Positions 24,279 to 32,250 of a stretch of 47,658 nucleotides of DNA are shown one piece after another (the first letter of the stretch is position 1; each line of letters starts with the position of its first letter). The position numbers were made by a program, and so were the translations under genes. Origin of the DNA: an uncultured Clostridia bacterium. GTDB lineage: Bacteria; Bacillota; Clostridia; UBA1381. Where the stretch lies: the NCBI GenBank assembly GCA_934489015.1, contig CAKSSN010000020.1, positions 1 to 47,658 of the forward strand, in the 5' to 3' direction. The notes beneath the pieces were generated by a model. The model was not told the origin of the DNA and did not search any database. It saw only the letters and a program-made list of their open reading frames with translations.

Positions 24279-25748
24279 TTACTTTACCTCCTTTAGCTTC
24301 ATAAGCTCATAAATCAGTTTCGCACCCTCTGCACGGGTCATATTCCTTGCGGGATAAAACCCGCCGTCCTCCATACCGCTTATTATGCCGGAAGCTCTCA
24401 AGTCTCCTACTGCTTCTGCTGCATACCCGGCAATCTCGTTCCTGTCAAAGAAATCAGCGTCACCGTTTTTAAGACTTATTTCCTGCAGTCCGGCAATTCT
24501 CCCGAGGAGAACCGCTGCATCCTGACGTGTAATATTTTCACCTACTCCGAATTGTTCTCCGTTGCCCATTACAAGGCCGGCACCTTTGGCTACCGCAACA
24601 TACGGCGCATACCAGGCTTTTTCATCAACATCATTAAATCCGCTTGCATCCTCCGTACCTTCAATAGCAAAAGCAACGCATAAAATCTTTACAAACGCCT
24701 CACGTGTTATATAGCTGTTTGGCTCAAAGCTTTTACCGTCAACGCCGCTGATTGCGCCGGCTTTTACAAGAGCCTCAACCGCCTCAGCCGCCCATTCAGC
24801 ATCCGCCATATCGGCAAAGATACCGTTTGCTGACGGTTTTTTCGTTTCAGGGTCCTGATCCTTCTGAACCTCATCTGTACCCCCGCCATTCTCTGCCGGA
24901 CGCGGAGAAAACCCGCCTCCGCCCCTGCCGGAGCTGCCGCTGTTTTTATTGCCGCCTGATGAAGCGTTGCCTGCATCCGATGCACTCTTCACGCTTTCAA
25001 TATAATCTTTTTCAAAATCTTCTATCCTTGTATAAGCAGCTCCGACAAATTTTGTGTAAACTGCGCTTACCTTATTTCCATATGTGTTAATGCTGCTGTC
25101 AGCAAATATATGAGCGTATTTATCAACCAATACCGGAATCTGACTCCACAAAACCGTTTCTTTCAGCTCATTTAAAAATTTCTTTCGGTCATTATAAAAA
25201 GTACTAATCTCTTTGAATTTTGCAAAGGTCATAGTTTCAGTGCTGTTCTGCCTGATTATGGAAGCAATCTCTGTTATATATTGGTCATCGCATGCATTTG
25301 CGCCTGCCGGCATCCCCAAAGCTGCCAAATGTTTTTGAAGGTCCGCCTTTATTCCGCTCTCATCCTTTTGTGACATTGCCATAATAAAAGCATCAAGCTT
25401 CTGCTGCGGAATGTAACCTAATGTTTCCTTTATGACAGTCTTGCCGTCATTAGTCACTGTAAGTATATAGTCAGCCGAAAGAAAACCTTCCCCGACATCT
25501 GTACAAAGAAGAGGAAATTCAAGCTTTTCTCCGCTCGCCCCGGCAAGAATAACAAATGAATTATCTGCAGTGATTGCATCCTGCGAAACCCCATCCTTTA
25601 CAAAAAGTATTGAAACCTTATCGCCTGTCATTTCATCAAGAATAAGCTTTCCGTCTTCTATTGTATATCCAATATTTGCTTCCGCAGAGACAGCAGTAGA
25701 AATACAAACCAGCGATAAAGCAAAAAATAATTTAAGTATATTTTTCAT
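24279..25748 (-). CDS. Surface protein with C-terminal SLH repeats
   Basis: 489 residues: signal peptide, a beta-rich domain (about 25-110), a helical domain (about 115-255), a Gly/Ser-rich linker (SSGRGGGGFSP, about 265-305), and three SLH repeats to the end (FADMADAEWAAEAVEALVKA, ITREAFVKIL, MTRAEGAKLIYELM). The repeats would anchor it to the wall. AAAGGAGA precedes the ATG. It is the first gene after the 500-bp gap and probably the first of the surface-protein/hydrolase operon. Having SLH at the opposite end from its neighbour suggests the two are not simple duplicates. Confidence 0.87.
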   Translation of the reverse strand: MKNILKLFFALSLVCISTAVSAEANIGYTIEDGKLILDEMTGDKVSILFVKDGVSQDAITADNSFVILAGASGEKLEFPLLCTDVGEGFLSADYILTVTNDGKTVIKETLGYIPQQKLDAFIMAMSQKDESGIKADLQKHLAALGMPAGANACDDQYITEIASIIRQNSTETMTFAKFKEISTFYNDRKKFLNELKETVLWSQIPVLVDKYAHIFADSSINTYGNKVSAVYTKFVGAAYTRIEDFEKDYIESVKSASDAGNASSGGNKNSGSSGRGGGGFSPRPAENGGGTDEVQKDQDPETKKPSANGIFADMADAEWAAEAVEALVKAGAISGVDGKSFEPNSYITREAFVKILCVAFAIEGTEDASGFNDVDEKAWYAPYVAVAKGAGLVMGNGEQFGVGENITRQDAAVLLGRIAGLQEISLKNGDADFFDRNEIAGYAAEAVGDLRASGIISGMEDGGFYPARNMTRAEGAKLIYELMKLKEVK

Positions 25749-25773
25749 AGAATGTCTCCTTTAATAAAAATAC

Positions 25774-26037
25774 ATCCGCTGTACGTATCATTGCATTATT
25801 TGAGCTATAAGCTGCAATAACAAAACATATAAATATTCCTTTACCTCCGGATAATTCAATCAGCTATGGCAACACATATACGGATATCGCAAGTGCCGTA
25901 ATACAAACAGCGCTTTCCTTTAAATTCAGCATAGCCGCCGGAAAATATCGTAAAATTGGCAAGTCCATAACATTCAAGCTCCTCATAAGGAACAAAAAAC
26001 GGTTCTGTTGACCCGGCAGTTACTGCCCGGGGAGCAT
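25774..26037 (-). pseudogene. Remnants of a GH130-like glycosidase and of an Ig-like C-terminal domain
   Basis: In the gap 25749-26250 two coding fossils can be read on the minus strand. At 26037-25856, 57 codons ending in TGA match the C-terminal part of GH130/DUF377-type enzymes (VTAGSTEPFFVPYEELECYG, LYYGTCDIRI). At 25824-25774, FVIAAYSSNNAMI matches WLVVAAYNSNNALI of the 819-residue protein's C-terminal domain. Neither has a start or full length. They suggest deletions between formerly complete glycan genes. Confidence 0.7.
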
Positions 26038-26070
26038 TCTGTCAATTAAAACCCGCCCTGTTATATACAT

Positions 26071-26147
26071 ATTTGGCGCATTGAATATTGAAAAAACGCA
26101 CTCTATACCGCATCCTTCCTATATATCAACGCGCCAAATAATGTCAA
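26071..26147 (-). promoter_or_regulatory. Probable promoter and operator of the SLH/hydrolase operon
   Basis: The minus strand reads TTGACA (26147-26142), then 16-18 nt, then TATATAGG (26125-26118). Within the spacer lies ATTTGGCGC (26139-26131), whose exact inverted copy is at 26071-26079, 51 bp downstream. Paired, widely spaced half-sites suggest repressor binding with looping. The first gene starts at 25748, giving a leader of about 360 nt that includes the fossils. Confidence 0.5.
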
Positions 26148-26250
26148 TATACACCAATACTTTCAAGTCTGCCACTTATTATTATGCCGAACCGCCGAGC
26201 CGTGCTGACTAAAGCATATATTATGTATAAACAGGAATATGCAGCCCGTA

Positions 26251-28710
26251 CTACTGAGCCAAGGTAACCTCAACCTGCCCGTGATAAGGAACGAGCTCTG
26301 CTGAACTGTTCCATAAAAATGCATGAACATATGCTATATCTTCTACCGGGGTATTTAAAGCAATAGTGTTGATTGTTGACGAAACAGTACCGGTAACATT
26401 TGCCAGCGACTCAGCCTTTACGCCTATCAATGCATTATTTGAGTTATACGCTGCAACAACGAGCCAACCGTTGAGAGCAGTGCTGCTTTCATTTTTAACA
26501 GCCAGATCTGATACGGTAATGGAATTTGTGCCCTTTGTATAGGTGGGAGCGCTGCTTATCCAAAGCTCGCTTGAGCGCGGTGTTGTAACTGTCTGAGAAA
26601 GCTCGGCAGCTGTAATTGCACCCGATTTTGCCGCATAGCCTCTGTTAACGGTCAGTGTATAATCCGTTGCAATCGTTGCACCGGGAATCGTCAGCGTTAT
26701 ATCCGTTCCGTTTTCTGCAACAGCCGCCGTCACTCCCGCTACCTCCGTTCCGTTCGCTTTTACTTTGAGCGCTGACTGAAGCGTTGCCGCATCAACGGGC
26801 GCCGATGCTTTAAAGGTAACTGTTCCGTCCTCCTTTGCCGCAAAATCACTGAACGTAAGATGCGCCATTCTTTCCACCTTAATATTGTCAAAGTAATATT
26901 CACTGTTTCCTGTCACCGTCTCAAAGTCAAAGAACATTTCCTTGTCTGATACATTCTGCCAGTCGCTCGAATATCCGGCATTTCTGCCTCTGCTCCCTTT
27001 TCTTTCCCCGTCAACAATATAGGTCATAACATTGCTGTTTTCATTGTATGCACTGCCGTCATATACCTTTTTAACGCTTATCCATTTGCCTGTTGCATAC
27101 AGATCCGCAGTGCCAATACGTCTAGCCGCATAATCTTCCTTCTGCAGACCTAATCCGTTATGCCAGTTAATGGGAGTGTTCTTTCCGCCAAAGCTCAGAA
27201 GATCCATCGGATTTCCGTTACCTATGCTCTGTGCCAAAGCAGAGCTTACCATATCGCCTCTTTCTTTTACATAATAATCAAAGCTTACTACCGTCAAAGG
27301 CTTTTCATCACTGTAGCCCTCTACCCCGCGTACGGGAACGGTGAACTTGTTTATACCGGCTTTGCCTTCAATTGCTGTAACGTTTGACTCTTCAGACGTG
27401 CTTGCCTTTATTGTTCCCGTGTGGGTTTGCACCGGCTTGACCTGCAGAATTTTTCCTCTGCCGGCATTGGTTGGGTCAGCTATTACCGCGATTTCTCCGC
27501 CTTCCTTTGCTTTCACAATATTGGCACCCTGTGTTCCGCTTACTCCGATTACCGCGTTTTCCAAATCGAGTTCAAAGCCTGCAGACGGTGTTATAACCGG
27601 CGTCGTGGCCGGTGTTGTAACTGTCTGAGAAAGCTCGGCAGCTGTAATTGCACCCGATTTTGCCGCATAACCTCTGTTAACGGTCAGCGTATAATCTGTT
27701 TCGCTTTCCACGCCGGGAATCGTCAGCGTTATATCCGTTCCGTTTTCTGCAACAGCCGCCGTCACTCCCGCTACCTCCGCTCCGTTCGCTTTTACTTTGA
27801 GCGCTGACTGAAACGTTGCCGCATCAACGGGTGCCGATGCTTTAAAGGTAACTGTTCCGTCCTCCTTTGCCGCAAAATCACTGAACGTAAGATGCGCCAT
27901 TCTTTCCACCTTAATATTGTCAAAGTAATATTCACTGTTTCCTGTCACCGTCTCAAAGTCAAAGAACATTTCCTTGTCTGATACATTCTGCCAGTCGCTC
28001 GAATATCCGGCATTTCTGCCTCTGCTCCCTTTTCTTTCCCCGTCAACAATATAGGTCATAACATTGCTGTTTTCATTGTATGCACTGCCGTCATATACCT
28101 TTTTAACGCTTATCCATTTGCCTGTTGCATACAGATCCGCAGTGCCAATACGTCTAGCCGCATAATCTTCCTTCTGCAGACCTAATCCGTTATGCCAGTT
28201 AATGGGAGTGTTCTTTCCGCCAAAGCTCAGAAGATCCATCGGATTTCCGTTACCTATGCTCTGTGCCAAAGCAGAGCTTACCATATCGCCTCTTTCTTTT
28301 ACATAATAATCAAAGCTTACTACCGTCAAAGGCTTTTCATCACTGTAGCCCTCTACCCCGCGTACGGGAACGGTGAACTTGTTTATACCGGCTTTGCCTT
28401 CAATTGCTGTAACGTTTGACTCTTCAGACGTGCTTGCCTTTATTGTTCCCGTGTGGGTTTGCACCGGCTTGACCTGCAGAATTTTTCCTCTGCCGGCATT
28501 GGTTGGGTCAGCTATTACCGCGATTTCTCCGCCTTCCTTTGCTTTCACAATATTGGCACCCTGTGTTCCGCTTACTCCGATTACCGCATTTTCCAGATCG
28601 AGCTCAAAGCCTGCAGACGGTGTGTCTGACGCAGCTCCCGTAATGCTTGCCGTTACAAGCATTGCAGTCAGCATCGAAAAGATTGTTAATACCGAAATTA
28701 GCTTTTTCAT
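26251..28710 (-). CDS. Secreted protein with duplicated lectin-like/Ig-like module
   Basis: 819 residues. A signal peptide (KKLISVLTIFSMLTAMLVT) precedes two nearly identical 344-residue repeat periods, each a jelly-roll, carbohydrate-binding-like domain (ending in YYFDNIKVERM) plus an SbsA/Big_5-type Ig domain (FSDFAAKEDGTVTFKASAPV). A divergent C-terminal Ig-like domain (WLVVAAYNSNNALI, YVHAFLWNSS) closes it. No enzyme motif is visible, so glycan capture at the surface is the likely role. AAGGAG precedes the ATG. It lies 15 bp after the solute-binding protein gene and is probably the last gene of the ABC operon. The stop codon is TAG. Confidence 0.85.
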   Translation of the reverse strand: MKKLISVLTIFSMLTAMLVTASITGAASDTPSAGFELDLENAVIGVSGTQGANIVKAKEGGEIAVIADPTNAGRGKILQVKPVQTHTGTIKASTSEESNVTAIEGKAGINKFTVPVRGVEGYSDEKPLTVVSFDYYVKERGDMVSSALAQSIGNGNPMDLLSFGGKNTPINWHNGLGLQKEDYAARRIGTADLYATGKWISVKKVYDGSAYNENSNVMTYIVDGERKGSRGRNAGYSSDWQNVSDKEMFFDFETVTGNSEYYFDNIKVERMAHLTFSDFAAKEDGTVTFKASAPVDAATFQSALKVKANGAEVAGVTAAVAENGTDITLTIPGVESETDYTLTVNRGYAAKSGAITAAELSQTVTTPATTPVITPSAGFELDLENAVIGVSGTQGANIVKAKEGGEIAVIADPTNAGRGKILQVKPVQTHTGTIKASTSEESNVTAIEGKAGINKFTVPVRGVEGYSDEKPLTVVSFDYYVKERGDMVSSALAQSIGNGNPMDLLSFGGKNTPINWHNGLGLQKEDYAARRIGTADLYATGKWISVKKVYDGSAYNENSNVMTYIVDGERKGSRGRNAGYSSDWQNVSDKEMFFDFETVTGNSEYYFDNIKVERMAHLTFSDFAAKEDGTVTFKASAPVDAATLQSALKVKANGTEVAGVTAAVAENGTDITLTIPGATIATDYTLTVNRGYAAKSGAITAAELSQTVTTPRSSELWISSAPTYTKGTNSITVSDLAVKNESSTALNGWLVVAAYNSNNALIGVKAESLANVTGTVSSTINTIALNTPVEDIAYVHAFLWNSSAELVPYHGQVEVTLAQ
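26578..27591. repeat. 1014-bp direct repeat, copy encoding the C-terminal module
   Basis: Matches 27610-28623 at an offset of exactly 1032 bp, with fewer than 20 mismatches seen by eye (about 98% identity). These cluster near the outer ends; the central 700 bp appear identical. The period is 344 codons, so frame is kept. Confidence 0.92.
27610..28623. repeat. 1014-bp direct repeat, copy encoding the N-terminal module
   Basis: Partner of 26578-27591, separated by 18 bp encoding a Pro/Thr linker (ATTPVI). The high identity implies a recent duplication or ongoing gene conversion. Confidence 0.92.
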
Positions 28711-28725
28711 TTTTTTACACTCCTT

Positions 28726-30177
28726 TTATTTTTTTAATTTCTGCCATTTTTTAAACTGTCTAACTTCTTCTTCATAAACCACATCCATGCCGGCGCCCCT
28801 AAGTCTTTCAATGGATTGAGGCAGCGTCGTTTTTGGATCGAGAACCCCCTGGTACAGCCCCGTAAACTCTTTTTGAATAGTTGAAAGCTGCGCCATTTCC
28901 GTTCCGACCGACTGATTGTTAAACCGGAATCCATATGCAGGAACCTGAAGAGCCTCCTCGTTCAGTTTAGCAGTTTGCTCCCACTTATCGCTGGGTTCGC
29001 CTTCAACAAGATATGCATTTGCGGTGTTGCCAAACTTCCATGAACAGTTTACATAGTAGCCGCTCTTGGTATCGGGTCGTACATGGAGATTATCCTCCAG
29101 AAGCTTATAATGCTTGCCCTCAATACCAAAGCAAAGTAAATTATAGAGCTTTTTATCTGTATTCATCAAATATAACAATTCCACAGCTTTTTCAGGATTT
29201 TTTGAACAAGCACTCACAGATGCAATGGTTGCACTGGGCATTGAGTTTTCCATTACGGGTTCAGTAAGCTGAATTGCAATATAATCAATTCCTCGCATCG
29301 CTGAGGTTTCTTCAGCCACGCCAGGCTTGTACACGCCTATTTCACAAGCATATTTCCCCGCATTCACCTCCGAAGAATCATCTCCGACAGTTGCAATATC
29401 GGCCCTTATATAGCCCTTCTGATACCAGTCATGAATCATATCGATACGGTTTTTGTTCCATTTTGACTCCAAATAATTGAATATTTCCCCGGTTTGGTTA
29501 TCAATATAAGCGTAAGCGCCAATAGGTGAAATCGATTTGTAGTCAAGCTCGTCAAGTCCTACGCCGACTCTTAACGGATAATATTCCTTTTCATTGTCGC
29601 GAACCTGTGCCCAGAACGGTTCAAGATCTTCAATCTTATGTATCTTGGATGCGTCAAGATTATACTTTTCAGCTAAATCCTTACGTATTTTTGCACCAAC
29701 TGTTTTTGCGTAAATCTGAATATTGGGGATGCCGTAAATCTCGCCGTTGTATTCAACCGCATGCTTTGCATAGCCGGGAAGAACCTCCCAAAGGTCAGGG
29801 GCGGCCTTTTCAATAACTTCACTTATCTCCATCAAGCCCCCGTTATTCACTGTTTCAATATAGGGAAGAGCATATCCTGTGTGGCAAATATCAAACTCTT
29901 TCCGGGATGCCATCATCATATTCATCCTCTGTTTATATGCGGCAACATCAAGAAATGTTATTTCCACCTCTGCTCCAATTTTCTCGCGAATAATAGCGTT
30001 CATAGCCTCAACAACCTGAGCCGTGTCCTCCTGAGGATCCCCGGGCAGATACCACGAAAGCTTCACATATTCACCACTGTCGGAGACTGTCTTTTTGTTC
30101 TTGCAGGCAGTAACCGAAAAAACCGTAACCACCGCAAGACAAAGAACCAAAACTCTTTTTAAACCTTTTTTCATCAC
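28726..30177 (-). CDS. Solute-binding lipoprotein of a CUT1 sugar ABC transporter
   Basis: 483 residues with a lipoprotein signal peptide and lipobox VTAC (Cys25). The mature protein has the extracellular solute-binding pattern of LipO-like proteins (VKLSWYLPGDPQEDTAQVVE at the start; FDICHTGYALPYIE; EKAVELLYLMNTDKKLYNLL). It captures an oligosaccharide outside the membrane and hands it to the two permeases encoded upstream. GGGAGG precedes the start (GTG 30177 or ATG 30174). Substrate is not readable; the neighbours suggest a mannose-containing or complex oligosaccharide. Confidence 0.92.
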   Translation of the reverse strand: MMKKGLKRVLVLCLAVVTVFSVTACKNKKTVSDSGEYVKLSWYLPGDPQEDTAQVVEAMNAIIREKIGAEVEITFLDVAAYKQRMNMMMASRKEFDICHTGYALPYIETVNNGGLMEISEVIEKAAPDLWEVLPGYAKHAVEYNGEIYGIPNIQIYAKTVGAKIRKDLAEKYNLDASKIHKIEDLEPFWAQVRDNEKEYYPLRVGVGLDELDYKSISPIGAYAYIDNQTGEIFNYLESKWNKNRIDMIHDWYQKGYIRADIATVGDDSSEVNAGKYACEIGVYKPGVAEETSAMRGIDYIAIQLTEPVMENSMPSATIASVSACSKNPEKAVELLYLMNTDKKLYNLLCFGIEGKHYKLLEDNLHVRPDTKSGYYVNCSWKFGNTANAYLVEGEPSDKWEQTAKLNEEALQVPAYGFRFNNQSVGTEMAQLSTIQKEFTGLYQGVLDPKTTLPQSIERLRGAGMDVVYEEEVRQFKKWQKLKK

Positions 30178-30224
30178 TATAAAACCTCCCTAAATATATA
30201 CTTTTAAATTTTTTACTCTTTAAT

Positions 30225-31103
30225 TTAGCCTTTAACTCCGCCCACAGTCATGCCTTTAACAAAATATTTCTGAAAAAACGGGAACACAAACAGAGCGGGG
30301 CCCGCAACACATACAGCCATTGCCATTCTCACAGTTTCAGACGGAACATCTGCCGTATTCAGCAGAGCCGACGCTCCACTTTCCGCATTTTGCAAAAACT
30401 TTATATTTTCCATTATTCTCTGCAAATAATACTGAAGCGATATTAAGTTCTGATTGTTTATGTATAAAAGCGACGTGTTCCAGTCGTTCCATTTGTTCAA
30501 AAATTGCATAAGAGCAACCGTTGCCAATGTAGGCTTTGACAATGGTATAATTATCTTGAAAAAAATTGAAAATTCGCCATAGCCATCAACCAAAGCCGCC
30601 TCAAGTAACTCATTTGGAATTCCTGCCATTGAAGTTCTCAGCATGAATACAAACCAAGGACTTATCATTGCCGGCAAAATATATACCCATATTGTATCAT
30701 CAAGATGTAAATATTGTGTAATCAGCAAATATGAAGGAACAAGGCCTCCCGAGAAAAGCATTGTAAAAAACAAAATAAACGAAACCTTGTTTCTTGCACG
30801 AAATCTCGGTCTGCTGAGCGGATATGCAATCAGCGACATCAAAAATGTTGACAACACCATATATGCAGTCGAGAATAAGGCTGTAACACCATATGCTCTG
30901 AGAATTCCCGAGCTTTCCTTAAATATCCATTTGAAGGCGGTAAGCTCAAAGCTTCTTGGAATTAATGAATATCCAAACTCCAATATATCCTTCTCGTTTG
31001 AAAGAGAAACCGAAAGCAGCATTATAAACGGAAGTATAACCGCCACACACAAAAGCGCAAGAAAAACATTTAAAACTGTCTGAAAACTGAAAAACTTTCT
31101 CAT
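30225..31103 (-). CDS. Sugar ABC transporter permease, MalG/LplC type
   Basis: 292 residues with six predicted membrane helices and the cytoplasmic EAA loop (LLEALVDGYGEF-like: EAALVDGYGEFSIFFKIIIP) that docks to the ATPase. The C-terminus ends FVKGMTVGGVKG, typical of LplC/YtcP permeases. It pairs with the LplB-type permease 18 bp upstream. No ATP-binding subunit is encoded in the window, so a shared MsmX/MsmK-type ATPase elsewhere must energise it. Confidence 0.93.
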   Translation of the reverse strand: MRKFFSFQTVLNVFLALLCVAVILPFIMLLSVSLSNEKDILEFGYSLIPRSFELTAFKWIFKESSGILRAYGVTALFSTAYMVLSTFLMSLIAYPLSRPRFRARNKVSFILFFTMLFSGGLVPSYLLITQYLHLDDTIWVYILPAMISPWFVFMLRTSMAGIPNELLEAALVDGYGEFSIFFKIIIPLSKPTLATVALMQFLNKWNDWNTSLLYINNQNLISLQYYLQRIMENIKFLQNAESGASALLNTADVPSETVRMAMAVCVAGPALFVFPFFQKYFVKGMTVGGVKG

Positions 31104-31121
31104 TATATCTGTTTTCCTCCT

Positions 31122-32072
31122 TTAAAACAACGCATTTTCAGGATTAATTTTCCGCGTAACCCAATTTGTAATCATAACCACTGCAAACCCGACAACCGAC
31201 TGCATAACACCTACTGCCGCAGAAAGACTCATATTGCCCATTTCACGCATAACCCTGAATATATATGTATCAATAACATCTGTTGTCGGATAAAGGGTTC
31301 CGACATCTCGTGTCACCTGATAGAACAAACCAAAATCCGCACGGAAAATCCCGCCTATTTTGAGTATAACATTTATCATAATAATTGTTGTCAGACACGG
31401 CAAGGTTATCCTGGTTGTCGTTTGCCAGCGATTTGCACCGTCTATCCGCGCTGCCTCAAAATACGAGGTATCTATCGCCATAAGTGTTGCGTAATAAATA
31501 ATACTGTCCATTCCTACCGACTTCCATAAATAGCATATTGCAAGAATTCCCGGCCACTTATCGGGTTCAGAGTACCATTCAATTGCGTCTATCCCAAAAG
31601 TGCCCAAAAGCTGATTGGCAAGACCGTGCCGCGGCTCTAAAACTGCGTATACCATATACGCAACTATTACCCATGAAATAAAATTAGGCGTAATTAATAC
31701 CGTCTGATAAAGCTTGGTTTTTGCTCTGCTTGTAATTTCAAACAATGCAAGAGCAAGTGCAACTGCAGCAATTATACCGAGAATAATAAACATAAAATTT
31801 AACACAAGAGTGTTTCGTGTTATTCTGAAAAAATCATTACTCTTAATAAAAAGTCTGAAATTTTCAAAACCGATCCATTCGCTGCCAAAAATTCCTTTGT
31901 TAAATTTGTAGTTTTTAAAAGCAATGACAATACCAAACATCGGTATATAATTAAATAGTATTATAAAAAGCAACGGAATGGTACACATTGCCCAATAGGC
32001 GCGGTTTGCCCCCTTGTAAAGTGCAAACTGCCTCTTATGCATTGAAGTGCGGTGCGATTTTGCAGTCATCAA
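31122..32072 (-). CDS. Sugar ABC transporter permease, LplB type
   Basis: 316 residues, six membrane helices, beginning with a basic tail and WAMCTIPLLFIILFNYIPMF, ending in NPENALF as LplB-family proteins do. The EAA loop is YFEAARIDGANRWQTTTRIT. It is the first gene of the transporter operon; a GAGAGGAGA ribosome site precedes ATG 32072. Its promoter carries the element shared with the YesN promoter. Confidence 0.93.
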   Translation of the reverse strand: MMTAKSHRTSMHKRQFALYKGANRAYWAMCTIPLLFIILFNYIPMFGIVIAFKNYKFNKGIFGSEWIGFENFRLFIKSNDFFRITRNTLVLNFMFIILGIIAAVALALALFEITSRAKTKLYQTVLITPNFISWVIVAYMVYAVLEPRHGLANQLLGTFGIDAIEWYSEPDKWPGILAICYLWKSVGMDSIIYYATLMAIDTSYFEAARIDGANRWQTTTRITLPCLTTIIMINVILKIGGIFRADFGLFYQVTRDVGTLYPTTDVIDTYIFRVMREMGNMSLSAAVGVMQSVVGFAVVMITNWVTRKINPENALF

Positions 32073-32117
32073 CTGATGTCTCCTCTCTTGTCTTTATTAT
32101 TTTCTGCCTTTTTCATA

Positions 32118-32162
32118 AAAAAAAGATATGCTTTACAATAAAAGTATAGCATATCTTTTTTT
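32118..32162 (-). terminator. Terminator of the YesNM transcript, overlapping the ABC promoter
   Basis: Arms 32118-32132 and 32148-32162 pair perfectly over 15 bp (AAAAAAAGATATGCT) and end in eight Ts on the minus strand. The upstream arm lies inside the promoter spacer of the ABC operon (32143-32171), so a transcript begun there lacks it. Confidence 0.8.
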
Positions 32163-32205
32163 ATTAGTAAATTCACAATTTTTGCGTTTATTCCTTTATT
32201 TTGTC
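32143..32205 (-). promoter_or_regulatory. ABC operon promoter with putative YesN operator
   Basis: Minus strand: TTTACT (32171-32166), 17 nt, TATACT (32148-32143) with an extended TG. Directly upstream, 32167-32205 matches 35505-35543 in 36 of 39 positions, beginning GTAAATTCACAATTTTT on the plus strand. Similarity continues through the -35/-10 region. A site shared by the regulator's own promoter and the transporter promoter is best explained as the binding site of the YesN-type response regulator. Confidence 0.75.
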
Positions 32206-32250
32206 CTTTTGCAATTCAGACAACATATGCTTTTGAAATGAGTGCTGTAT

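Noticed and set aside
27160..28777. Duplicate plus-strand open frames at 27.2-27.8 and 28.2-28.8 kb
   Set aside because: They are antisense to the duplicated surface-protein modules; the duplication explains their similarity.
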